A DNA stretch of 64,000 nucleotides from Halomonas ramblicola (GTDB lineage Bacteria > Pseudomonadota > Gammaproteobacteria > Pseudomonadales > Halomonadaceae): assembly GCF_030409215.1 (NCBI RefSeq), contig NZ_JAUFPL010000005.1:12504-76503 (forward strand), given 5' to 3'. The position numbers were made by a program, and so were the translations under genes. Numbering within the stretch: the first letter of the stretch is position 1; every line of letters starts with the position of its first letter. A model generated the notes under the pieces. That model worked only from the letters and a program-made list of their open reading frames with translations. It searched no databases and had not been told where the DNA came from. Positions 1 to 9,633 of the stretch are shown here, piece after piece.

Positions 1-55
1 CCGAGTGTGCCTGCCGGTGATGGACGTCGGTCACACCCCTCGAAAGGAGAGCGAC

Positions 56-2125
56 ATGGCGACGACCCCTTCCTCCCCCCGCGAAGAGGTCCCCCAGGAC
101 CGCATCAATCCCATCGTCTTCTACGGCTCGGCCACCGGCATTGTGGTCTTCGCGCTGTGGACGATGATCTTCACCGAGCAGGCGAGCGGCGTCATCTTCG
201 CCGTGCTGGGCTGGATCTCCGACACCTTCGGCTGGTTCTACTTCCTGTCGGTGGTGTTCTACCTGGTGTTCGTCATCGCCATCGGGCTGTCGCGCTTCGG
301 CAAGCTGCGGCTGGGGCCCGCCCACTCCAGGCCGGATTTCAACATGGTGACCTGGGCGGCCATGTTGTTCTCCGCCGGCATCGGCATCGACCTGCTGTTC
401 TTCTGCATCGCCGAACCCGTCGCCCAGTTCCTGGCCCCGCCCGAGGGTGACCCCGGCACGGTGGCGGCGGCACGCCACGCCATGGAGCTGACCTTCCTGC
501 ACTGGGGGCTCTCCGGCTGGGGCATCTACACCCTGGTGGGCATGGCGTTGGGCTTCTTCAGCTATCGCCACGGGCTGCCGCTGACCATTCGCTCGGCCCT
601 CTATCCGGTGTTCGGCAAGCGCATTAAGGGCGGCATCGGCCACACCGTGGACATCGCCGCGGTGCTCGGCACCGTGTTCGGCATCGCCACCAGCCTGGGC
701 ATCGGCATCATCCAGCTCAACTTCGGCCTCAACTACATGTTCGACGTCCCGGAGAGCACCCTCACCCAGGCGGCCCTGGCGATCCTGATCGTGGTGTTCT
801 CGGCCATCTCGGCGGTCACCGGCGTCGACAAGGGCATCCGCCGCCTGTCCGAGTTCAACATGCTGCTGGCCCTGTTGCTGATGTTGTTCGTGCTGTTCAG
901 CGGCCAGACGGTATTCCTGCTCAATGCCCTGGTGATGAACGTCGGCGACTACCTGTCGAACTTCCTCTCACTGTCGTTCCACACCTACGCCTTCGACCCG
1001 CCCGCCGACTGGCTCAATGCCTGGACGGTGTTCTTCTGGGCCTGGTGGATCGCCTGGGGCCCCTTCGTCGGGCTCTTCCTGGCGCGCATCTCCCGGGGCC
1101 GCACCCTGCGCCAGTTCGTCGCCGGCACCCTGATCCTGCCGCTGACCTTCATGATGGCCTGGATGTCGATCATGGGTAACAGCGCCATCGACATGATCAT
1201 GAACGACACCGCGGCCGTGGCGGACTTCGGCGAGCAGGCCATGAACAACCCGGGCTCGGCCATCTACCTCTTCCTGCAGGGCATCCCCTGGGTGGGCCTG
1301 ACCACCGTGGTGGTGACCGTGCTGGCCATCGTGTTCTTCGTCACCTCGGGCGACTCGGGCTCGCTGGTGCTCTCCAACCTCACCTCGGTGCTGACCGACC
1401 CCAACCACGATGCGCCCTCCTGGATGCGCATCCTGTGGGCCGCCATCATCGGCATGCTGACCCTGGCGCTGCTGATGGCCGGCGGCCTGGAGGCACTGCA
1501 GGGGGCCGTGGTGATCATGGGGCTGCCCTTTGCCGTGGTGCTCTTCCTGATGATGCTGGGGCTGTTCAAGGCGCTCAAGGTCGAGGGCATGAAGGAGGAC
1601 AGCCTGCGCCACAGCATGGCGGGCCAGCTCTCGGCCCGGACCACGCTCGGCGAGGGGCGTGGCTGGCGCCAGCGGCTGGTGCGTGCCGTGAGCTTCCCGG
1701 ACCATGCGCAGGCGCGTCGTTTCCTTGCCGAGGTGGGGCGTCCGGCCATGCAGCAGATCCGCGAGGTACTGGGCGAGAAGGGCTTCAGCGTCGAGGTCGT
1801 CGAGGGCAGCGGCGACGGGGAACACCTGGCACTCAACGTCGACCTGGGCGGCGAGCAGGACTTCACCTACCAGATCTGGCCGCGCCGGGCGTCGATGCCC
1901 GCCTTCACGATCCGCGATACCCACGCGGGCTCGCACTACTACCGGCTGGAGGTGCACATCCTCGAGGGGGGCCAGGGCTACGACGTCTACGGCTACAACG
2001 TCGAGCAACTGATCGCCGATATCCTCGACCAGTACGAGCAGCACCTGCAGTTCCTGTACAGCCAGCGCGAACTGCCGGGCGGCAACGCCGTGATGCCGGA
2101 CGATCCCGTCAAGGCCGGGCGGTGA
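56..2125 (+). CDS. betT: BCCT-family high-affinity choline transporter BetT
   Basis: Inner-membrane choline carrier that should feed glycine betaine synthesis for osmoprotection, driven by an ion gradient. The 689-residue product has the hydrophobic segments of the betaine/carnitine/choline family, the stretch GIGIDLLFFCIAEPV near residue 110 and the signature FFWAWWIAWGPFVGLFLARI near 330. A hydrophilic tail of about 170 residues with FTYQIWP and DILDQYEQHL closely follows the osmosensing C-terminal domain of E. coli BetT (677 aa), which separates it from shorter betaine-type BCCT carriers. I chose the ATG at 56 because AAAGGAGA lies 7 bases upstream; an earlier in-frame ATG at 5 lacks such a site and would add a non-conserved leader. 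No betIBA genes are next to it. Confidence 0.93.
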   Translation: MATTPSSPREEVPQDRINPIVFYGSATGIVVFALWTMIFTEQASGVIFAVLGWISDTFGWFYFLSVVFYLVFVIAIGLSRFGKLRLGPAHSRPDFNMVTWAAMLFSAGIGIDLLFFCIAEPVAQFLAPPEGDPGTVAAARHAMELTFLHWGLSGWGIYTLVGMALGFFSYRHGLPLTIRSALYPVFGKRIKGGIGHTVDIAAVLGTVFGIATSLGIGIIQLNFGLNYMFDVPESTLTQAALAILIVVFSAISAVTGVDKGIRRLSEFNMLLALLLMLFVLFSGQTVFLLNALVMNVGDYLSNFLSLSFHTYAFDPPADWLNAWTVFFWAWWIAWGPFVGLFLARISRGRTLRQFVAGTLILPLTFMMAWMSIMGNSAIDMIMNDTAAVADFGEQAMNNPGSAIYLFLQGIPWVGLTTVVVTVLAIVFFVTSGDSGSLVLSNLTSVLTDPNHDAPSWMRILWAAIIGMLTLALLMAGGLEALQGAVVIMGLPFAVVLFLMMLGLFKALKVEGMKEDSLRHSMAGQLSARTTLGEGRGWRQRLVRAVSFPDHAQARRFLAEVGRPAMQQIREVLGEKGFSVEVVEGSGDGEHLALNVDLGGEQDFTYQIWPRRASMPAFTIRDTHAGSHYYRLEVHILEGGQGYDVYGYNVEQLIADILDQYEQHLQFLYSQRELPGGNAVMPDDPVKAGR

Positions 2126-2135
2126 CGGCGAGGCG

Positions 2136-2156
2136 TGCGCCCCGTCCTGGGGCGCA
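2136..2156 (+). terminator. hairpin after betT
   Basis: An 8-bp perfect stem (TGCGCCCC with GGGGCGCA) around a 5-base loop begins 10 bases after the betT stop. There is no T-run behind it, so it may act as an mRNA 3'-end stabiliser or a Rho-aided stop rather than a strong intrinsic terminator. Confidence 0.5.
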
Positions 2157-2468
2157 GCGCCGCACTCGCATGGTGCATGGCCGCCCCGGTAGGGAGCGCT
2201 CGTTCGCCCGGCGACGATGCGGTCAGGGCTATTGCAAATAGCTTCCATCGCTCGGGGCTGATCCGACGACAAGCCTGCGAGGAGGCGCTGTGAACCCCTC
2301 CCTGGGCGCTACCGACGCCATCCCTGGCGTAGGACCTCCTCTTCGGCTTGTCCCCGGCGCCCCTCGCCGTAGGCAACTGCGATAGCCCGGGACATAAGGT
2401 GAGAATATCGGGCGGGCTGGCACGCCGCGTGCAAGGCAGGGATACGACTGTCTGACACGGGTGCCGCC
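2157..2468. other. intergenic region betT to gpgP
   Basis: About 310 bases with no convincing coding signal on either strand. It should hold the promoter of the glucosylglycerate genes, but I could not place -35 and -10 boxes with confidence. The start codon at 2469 also lacks an obvious Shine-Dalgarno sequence. Confidence 0.4.
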
Positions 2469-3380
2469 ATGACCACCGATCACGCCACGCCGGAGCGGGA
2501 TGCCGCCCTGACCCCGCGGCTGCTGTTCACCGACCTGGACGGCTCGCTGCTCGACCACCACAGCTACGACTGGGCGCCGGCGCGGCCCTGGCTCGCCCGG
2601 TTGAAAGCGCTCGGGGTGCCGGTGATCCCGGTGACCAGCAAGACCCGCAGCGAACTGCTGGCCCTGCGCCGCGAGCTCGGCTTCGAGGATACTCCCTTCA
2701 TCGCCGAGAACGGCGCCGTGGTGGGCCTGCCGCCGGCCTGGTGCCACGCCCGCCTGGAGCGGGACGCCGGTCCCGACGGCCTGGTGATCAAGACGCTCGG
2801 GGTGGATATCGGCTTTATCCGCAAGCGGTTGTCGATCTGGCGCCAGCGACTGGGTGCGGGCTTCACCACCATGAGCGAGATGCCCCTGGACGAGCTGGTG
2901 GCCTTCACCGGCCTGCCGGAACCCCAGGCGCGGCTGGCGCGCCTGCGCGAGGGCAGCGAGCCGCTGCTCTGGCGGGACGACGAGGCCCGCCTCGAGGCCT
3001 TTCGCCGTGGCCTGGCCGGCGACGGCCTCTGCCTGGTGCGCGGCGGGCGCTTCTGGCACGTCACCGGGGAGTCCCACAAGGGCAACGCCGTGACCTGGCT
3101 GGTGGCGCGCCATCGGGCGCTGCGCGGCCGCCAACCCCTGACGCTGGCGCTGGGCGACGGCCCCAACGACATCGCCATGCTCGAGGCGGTGGACCAGGCG
3201 GTGGTGATCCGCGGCTGTCACGGCCTGGCGGTCGAGCCCGAGCAACCGGCACTGTATCGCAGTGAGGCCACGGGTCCCGCCGGCTGGGCCGAGGGGGTGG
3301 CCCACTGGTGGGGGCGAGCCGACCGCCGGGTGATCCCGGCGGCATGCCGTGAACCGGCCGGCGGGGAGGCGGCGGCATGA
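2469..3380 (+). CDS. Glucosyl/mannosyl-3-phosphoglycerate phosphatase (HAD-IIB, MPGP family)
   Basis: Cytoplasmic HAD phosphatase expected to remove phosphate from glucosyl-3-phosphoglycerate (or the mannosyl form) to release the compatible solute. The 303-residue protein shows all HAD-IIB landmarks: the nucleophile motif FTDLDGSLLD at residues 18-27, PVTSKTRSE near 56, PFIAENGAVV near 76 and the metal-binding GDGPNDIAML near 234. The TSKTR and FIAENG motifs are those of the MPGP subfamily (E. coli YedP type). Its stop overlaps the next start as ATGA, so the two are translationally coupled. The neighbouring glycosyltransferase decides the sugar; I infer glucose because a glucosylglycerate phosphorylase follows. 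About 15 non-conserved N-terminal residues and the missing SD leave the start uncertain. Confidence 0.85.
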   Translation: MTTDHATPERDAALTPRLLFTDLDGSLLDHHSYDWAPARPWLARLKALGVPVIPVTSKTRSELLALRRELGFEDTPFIAENGAVVGLPPAWCHARLERDAGPDGLVIKTLGVDIGFIRKRLSIWRQRLGAGFTTMSEMPLDELVAFTGLPEPQARLARLREGSEPLLWRDDEARLEAFRRGLAGDGLCLVRGGRFWHVTGESHKGNAVTWLVARHRALRGRQPLTLALGDGPNDIAMLEAVDQAVVIRGCHGLAVEPEQPALYRSEATGPAGWAEGVAHWWGRADRRVIPAACREPAGGEAAA

Positions 3381-4603
3381 GCGACTTCCACCAGAACGGC
3401 ATCGTCACCGACTTCCACAACCTGACCCGCCGCCCGGTGGCCGAGCTGGAGGCCGACTTGGTCGCCTTCTCCCGGCGACGGCCCATGAGCCTGATCCTGC
3501 CCTCGCTCTACTCCGAGCTGGAGGGACCGGCGCTGGCGCATATCGTCGAGGAGCTCAGTCGGGTGCCCTATCTGGCCGAGGTGGTGATCGGCCTCGATCG
3601 CGCCGACCGCGAGCAGTTCCTGCAGGCCCGGGAGTTCTTCGCCCGCCTGCCCCAGCACCACCGCATCCTGTGGAACGACGGGCCGCGCCTGCGCGCCCTG
3701 GACGCCGAGCTCGAGGAGCGCGGGCTCTCGCCCCAGGAGCCCGGCAAGGGGCGCAACGTCTGGTTCTGCGCCGGCTTCGTCCAGGCCTCGGGCCGCGGCG
3801 CCGTGGTCGGCCTGCACGACTGCGACATCCTCACCTATGATCGCGGGATGCTGGCGCGGCTCTTCTACCCGGTGGCCCACCCCCACTTCAACTACGAGTT
3901 CTGCAAGGGCTACTATCCGCGCATCGCCGAGGGCCGGCTGAACGGCCGGGTGTCGCGGCTGCTGGTCACCCCGCTGCTGCGCGCACTCAAGCAGATCCAC
4001 GGGCCACTGCCCTACCTGGAGTACTTGGACAGCTACCGCTATGCGCTCTCCGGCGAGTTCTCCATGCGCGCCGAGGTGCTCGATGGCATCCGCATCCCCG
4101 CCGACTGGGGGCTAGAGATCGGTGTGCTCTCCGAGGTGCACCGCAACTACTCCACCAAGCGGCTGTGCCAGGTGGACCTGGCCGATGCCTACGACCACAA
4201 GCACCAGCCGGTCTCCGAGGCGAACGCCTCCGCCGGGCTCAACCGCATGAGCCTGGATATCGCCAAGGCGCTCTACCGCAAGCTGGCGACCCAGGGCGTG
4301 ACCTTCAGCGCCGAGGGCTTCCGCACCCTCAAGGCCACCTACTACCGCCTGGCCCTGGACCTGATCGAGGCCTATGCCCACGACGCCGAGATGAATGGCC
4401 TGAGCCTCGACCGCCACCGCGAGGAGCGCTCGGTGGAACTGTTCGCCGCCAACCTGCTCGAGGCCGGCAGCGCCTTCCTCGACAACCCCCGGGAGCGCCC
4501 CTTCATTCCCAGCTGGAACCGCGTACGCGCGGCCATCCCCGACCTCCCCGAGCGGCTCTTCGCCGCGGTGGAGGCCGACAACGACCCCTCCGGGGAGCGG
4601 TAA
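3377..4603 (+). CDS. Glucosyl-3-phosphoglycerate synthase-like glycosyltransferase
   Basis: Retaining family-2/81-like glycosyltransferase expected to join a nucleotide-sugar glucose to 3-phosphoglycerate. The 408-residue protein has the nucleotide-sugar site GLHDCDILTY near residue 147 (the DxD metal motif reads DCD), followed by conserved blocks YEFCKGYY, YLEYLDSYRYALSGEFSM and DWGLEIGVL typical of this bacterial clade. A GKGRNVW segment just before the DxD fits the acceptor/donor loop. The start lies inside the stop of the phosphatase gene (ATGA), so both products are made from one mRNA. The donor (UDP-, ADP- or GDP-sugar) cannot be read from sequence. Confidence 0.82.
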   Translation: MSDFHQNGIVTDFHNLTRRPVAELEADLVAFSRRRPMSLILPSLYSELEGPALAHIVEELSRVPYLAEVVIGLDRADREQFLQAREFFARLPQHHRILWNDGPRLRALDAELEERGLSPQEPGKGRNVWFCAGFVQASGRGAVVGLHDCDILTYDRGMLARLFYPVAHPHFNYEFCKGYYPRIAEGRLNGRVSRLLVTPLLRALKQIHGPLPYLEYLDSYRYALSGEFSMRAEVLDGIRIPADWGLEIGVLSEVHRNYSTKRLCQVDLADAYDHKHQPVSEANASAGLNRMSLDIAKALYRKLATQGVTFSAEGFRTLKATYYRLALDLIEAYAHDAEMNGLSLDRHREERSVELFAANLLEAGSAFLDNPRERPFIPSWNRVRAAIPDLPERLFAAVEADNDPSGER

Positions 4604-4647
4604 GCCGGGCTACTCCCGAAGCTTGAAGAGCGCGGCTGCGCCGCTTG

Positions 4648-4707
4648 AAGAAGGAAGACCGGTGCTTCGCACCTGGAAGAGGAAAGAAACCCATGCTCTT
4701 CCTTCTT
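4648..4707. terminator. bidirectional terminator between convergent genes
   Basis: AAGAAGGAAGA at 4648-4658 pairs with TCTTCCTTCTT at 4697-4707, an 11-bp perfect outer stem. It encloses a second hairpin (GGTGC-TTC-GCACC near 4661). The purine/pyrimidine arms give A- and T-rich flanks in both directions, and the element lies between the converging synthase and phosphorylase genes, each of which could end here. Confidence 0.6.
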
Positions 4708-4712
4708 TTCTC

Positions 4713-6488
4713 TTATGACTTCTTCACCAGCCATAGGCTGCGGTAGGGCGCCAGGCTGTCCACCGGCGCCCAGGGCGCCTCCTCCAGCAGGTCGTACCAG
4801 GCCCCCTCGGCCAGCGCTTCCAGGGCCAGCGGCTGGCGGCGGTCGGTGACGTTGTGGATCGCCAGCAGCCGCCGGCCGCAGGCCAGCGGACCGCGTTCCA
4901 GTACCAGCAGCTGCGGCGGGGTGGGCAGCACCCGCTGGGGGGCGTCGGGATGGAAGCAGGGCTCGGCACGGCGTACCGCCAGGCGTCGCCGGATGGCCAG
5001 GAACACCTCCCGGGTGGGGGTGTTGCGGCTGTCGAGCAGTTCCTCGAGCTCGTCGAGTTGCCAGCGGCGGCGGTTGATGGAGCGCAGCCGGCCGCTGCGC
5101 TCGACCCCCTCGTGGTCGTTGAGGGTACCGGTCAGGCAGTGCAGGTAGAGGGCCGGGATGCCCTGCAGGGCCAGCATCAGGTGCTGGCTGCACAGGAAGC
5201 GCTCGATCTGCCAGGGGTCGGCGCCGCGGCGGGTGCCCTTCATGGCGTCGAACCAGGTGATGTTGATCTCGTAGGGGCTGTCACTGCCGTCGGGGTTGGC
5301 GCGCATGCTGACGAAGCCGCCGAAGCGGTGCATCAGCTCCAGCAGGGCCTCGATCTCGTGGGGCGGCAGCCAGCCCTCCAGGGGGCGCACGCCGATGCCG
5401 TCGTGGCTGGCGGTGAAGTTGAGGTAGCTGCAGCCCGGCGGCAGGGTGGGCAGGCCGTCGAGCCAGGCGGCGAGGAGGCTGGCGTCGCCGCCGGTCAGGG
5501 TGTGCAGCAGCAGTGGCGGCAGGGGGAACTGGTAGACCAGATGCGCTTCGTCGGGAACATCGCCGTGCGCAAGACGCTCGAGACCAAAGTAACTGAGGTT
5601 CTCCTCGTGGGGCACGTTGGTCTCGGTGAGCAGCAGGGTGTCGGGGGCCACATGGTCGACCACGGCACGCAGCAGGCGCACCACCTCGTGGGTCTGGGGC
5701 AGGTGGATGCAGGGGGTGCCGAGCTCCTTCCACAGGTAGGCGATGGCGTCCAGGCGCACGACCCTGGCGCCCTGCTCGAGATAGAACAGCAGGATGCCGA
5801 TGAACTCCAGCAGCACGTCGGGGTTGGCGAAGTTGAGGTCGATCTGGTCCTCGGAGAAGGTCGCCCAGAGGTGGCGAGTGCCGCGGCGGGTCGGCACCGG
5901 CACCAGCAGCGGGGTGTTGCGCGGGCGTACCACGGCGGAGAGGTCGGTGGCCGGGTCCATCTCGAGGAAGTAGTCGCGGCCCGGCTGGCTGCCGGCGAGA
6001 TAGTCGACGAACCACAGCGACTCCCGGGAGACGTGGTTGAGCACCAGGTCCACCGCCAGGTCGCGCTTGCCGGCCAGCTCGCGGACGTGCGACCAGTCGC
6101 CCAGGGCGGGGTCGACCTCCCGGTAGTGGATCACCGAGAAGCCGTCGTCGCTGCTCCAGGGGAAGAAGGGCAGGACGTGCACCCCGCTGAAGGTCTCCGC
6201 CAGCCGCTCGTCGAGGAAGCCGGCCAGCACCGCCAGCGGCGGCCGCTTGCCGTCGAGCAGGCCGTCGCCGTAGGTGATCAGCCACTGGTCGCGCTCGCTC
6301 CACAGCGGTGAGCCCGCCTCGCGGCGGTGCATCGCCGGCGGGCGATGCGCCAGCAGGGTGAGCAGCCGGCGCTGCACCTCCTCGGCCCGCGGGCCGTAGA
6401 GCACGGCTAGGTGGCGCCGCGCGCGGTCGCGGAAGGCATCGAGGTCGAGGGGCGTGGTGAGCGAGGGGGTGAAGGCAGGGGTGTCCAT
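4713..6488 (-). CDS. GH13_18 glucosylglycerate phosphorylase (YcjM-like)
   Basis: Cytoplasmic phosphorylase of the sucrose-phosphorylase subfamily, expected to split glucosylglycerate with phosphate into glucose 1-phosphate and glycerate. The 591-residue protein has the family-13 nucleophile region VVRLDAIAYLWKE near residue 245 and the acid/base region LLTETNVPHEENLSYFG near 285. The ETNVPH..N.SYFG form marks the glucosylglycerate phosphorylase clade (Meiothermus enzyme, E. coli YcjM) rather than true sucrose phosphorylases. It converges on the synthase pair, so synthesis and breakdown are encoded side by side. I start at 6488 (MDTPAF); 23 extra upstream codons are unlike the family. Sucrose or another glucoside remains possible as substrate. 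Confidence 0.83.
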   Translation of the reverse strand: MDTPAFTPSLTTPLDLDAFRDRARRHLAVLYGPRAEEVQRRLLTLLAHRPPAMHRREAGSPLWSERDQWLITYGDGLLDGKRPPLAVLAGFLDERLAETFSGVHVLPFFPWSSDDGFSVIHYREVDPALGDWSHVRELAGKRDLAVDLVLNHVSRESLWFVDYLAGSQPGRDYFLEMDPATDLSAVVRPRNTPLLVPVPTRRGTRHLWATFSEDQIDLNFANPDVLLEFIGILLFYLEQGARVVRLDAIAYLWKELGTPCIHLPQTHEVVRLLRAVVDHVAPDTLLLTETNVPHEENLSYFGLERLAHGDVPDEAHLVYQFPLPPLLLHTLTGGDASLLAAWLDGLPTLPPGCSYLNFTASHDGIGVRPLEGWLPPHEIEALLELMHRFGGFVSMRANPDGSDSPYEINITWFDAMKGTRRGADPWQIERFLCSQHLMLALQGIPALYLHCLTGTLNDHEGVERSGRLRSINRRRWQLDELEELLDSRNTPTREVFLAIRRRLAVRRAEPCFHPDAPQRVLPTPPQLLVLERGPLACGRRLLAIHNVTDRRQPLALEALAEGAWYDLLEEAPWAPVDSLAPYRSLWLVKKS

Positions 6489-6559
6489 GGGCCGGCCGCC
6501 GTGCTGTGCGTTCTCCCTGCATATGCAGGGGGCGTGCCAGCGGTGGCCCCGGAACACGC

Positions 6560-6581
6560 ACGCCGGCCCGAGGGCCGGCGT
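6560..6581 (-). terminator. hairpin downstream of thiC
   Basis: ACGCCGGCCC and GGGCCGGCGT form a 9-10 bp GC-rich stem with a tiny loop, 28 bases after the thiC stop on the minus strand. No T-run follows, so I call it a possible terminator only. Confidence 0.45.
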
Positions 6582-6608
6582 GACATCGCGGCGGGAGATC
6601 GCGAAGGC

Positions 6609-8519
<1,911 letters not shown>

Positions 8520-8578
8520 TCAGAGGGTCTTGTCAGGGAGGACAGCGGTCAGGGGGCGCGGCGGGCGAGGCCCGCCGG

Positions 8579-8681
8579 ACGCTTGATCCCTACGCTGGTC
8601 CTAGCCAGTTCAGGTTCAACGGGATCCATGCTTGGGTGCTGCATGATCTCAGCCGTCGTCAACGGCACCCCGTCAAGCGTG
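8579..8681 (-). ncRNA. TPP riboswitch upstream of thiC
   Basis: Read on the minus strand, this leader has closing arms ACGCTTGACG and TCAAGCGT, the conserved CTGAGA with flanking pairs near 8650, and ACCTGAACTGG near 8610 followed by GGGAT. These are the thi-box hallmarks that bind the pyrimidine and pyrophosphate ends of TPP. It lies about 80 bases before the thiC start. Whether it blocks translation or transcription elongation is not clear; no obvious T-run terminator is seen between it and thiC. Confidence 0.93.
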
Positions 8682-8720
8682 GTGGTGCCCGCCGGCATCG
8701 GCGGGCGGGGCGGCAGTGGG

Positions 8721-9389
8721 CTAGTCCGCGCGGTCCAGCCCCATCTGCCAGAAGTCGATCTCGAGGCGCGTGGCGTCGCGAAACACCGTGCAGAGCTCCT
8801 CGAAGCGTGCCGGGCTCACCTCGGCCAGGCGGGCGTCGAGCCAGGCGATCTCGGCGTGCATGGCGGCCTGGAACTCCTCGCCGTCGTACATGGCGATCCA
8901 GGCGTCATAGGGGTTGTTTGCGCCGCGCACCGTGAACGGTTGGGCGCCCAACCAGCCGGCGATCTCGCCGTAGCCCACCACGCAGGGGGCCAGGGCCACG
9001 TGCAGGTCGAGCAGGTCGCCGCGGCTGCCGGCGTCCAGGACGTAGCGGGTATAGGCGAGCGTGGCGCGGGCCTCGGGCAGGGTGGCGAGCTGTTCCTCGG
9101 CGATGCCCCAGTCGCGGCAGTAGCCGACGTGGAGGTCGAGCTCCACGTCGAGGATCGCCTTGAGGCCGTCATGGGCCTGGCGCAGGTCGGCGAGCGTGCG
9201 GCTCTTGTAGGCGGCCAGGGCATAGGCCCGGGCGAAGTGGATCAGGAAGAGGTAGTCCTGCTGCAGGTAGTGGCGGAAGGCGCCCTCCTCGAGGGTGCCG
9301 GCGCCCAGGGCGCGCACGAAGTCGTGCTCGATGTAGGCGCGCCAGTCGGTCTGGCAGGCGGCGGTCAGATCGCTGAAGCGGTAACCCAT
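8721..9389 (-). CDS. tenA: TenA-type aminopyrimidine aminohydrolase / thiaminase II
   Basis: Salvage enzyme that hydrolyses degraded thiamine pyrimidines (formylaminopyrimidine pathway) or thiamine itself. The helical 222-residue protein has FVRALGAGTL and FRHYLQQDYLFL at the N-terminus, the acidic active-site helix LDVELDLHVGY near 110, and the catalytic cysteine in ALAPCVVGYGEIA near 143, matching TenA. Two adjacent ATG codons exist (9392 and 9389); GGAGG is only 1 base before the first and 4 before the second, so I favour the second. The gene sits behind its own TPP riboswitch, which supports a thiamine role. Confidence 0.93.
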   Translation of the reverse strand: MGYRFSDLTAACQTDWRAYIEHDFVRALGAGTLEEGAFRHYLQQDYLFLIHFARAYALAAYKSRTLADLRQAHDGLKAILDVELDLHVGYCRDWGIAEEQLATLPEARATLAYTRYVLDAGSRGDLLDLHVALAPCVVGYGEIAGWLGAQPFTVRGANNPYDAWIAMYDGEEFQAAMHAEIAWLDARLAEVSPARFEELCTVFRDATRLEIDFWQMGLDRAD

Positions 9390-9475
9390 CATGCCTCCGG
9401 TCAGGGGTCGGGATCCGGAGGTCGGGCGAGGAAGGGGAGAGGGGCTGCGCGGGGAAGCGGCCGGCGCCGGCCCAT

Positions 9476-9586
9476 CGCCTGATTCCCTACGCCGGTGCCA
9501 ACCGGATCAGGTTCCACGGGACCAGCGCTGCGTTCTCTCGAACCTGCGCCATCTCAGCCGGATTCACCGGCACCCCGTCAAGCGTC
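9476..9586 (-). ncRNA. TPP riboswitch upstream of tenA
   Basis: The minus strand reads ACGCTTGACGGGGTG, then CCGGCTGAGATGG, then GGAACCTGATCCGG and GGGAATCAGGCG: the same thi-box order as the element before thiC. The variable P3 region is longer here. It ends about 85 bases before tenA. Its 5' end lies only about 50 bases from the opgH stop, so read-through from opgH may enter it. Confidence 0.93.
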
Positions 9587-9633
9587 GTGGCCAGTCTAGC
9601 AGCTTGACGAGGTCTTGCCACCCGTCATCCGGC

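Noticed and set aside
968..2272. A 434-codon frame on the minus strand opposite betT
   Set aside because: Low-complexity His/Gln/Gly product antisense to a clear transporter gene.
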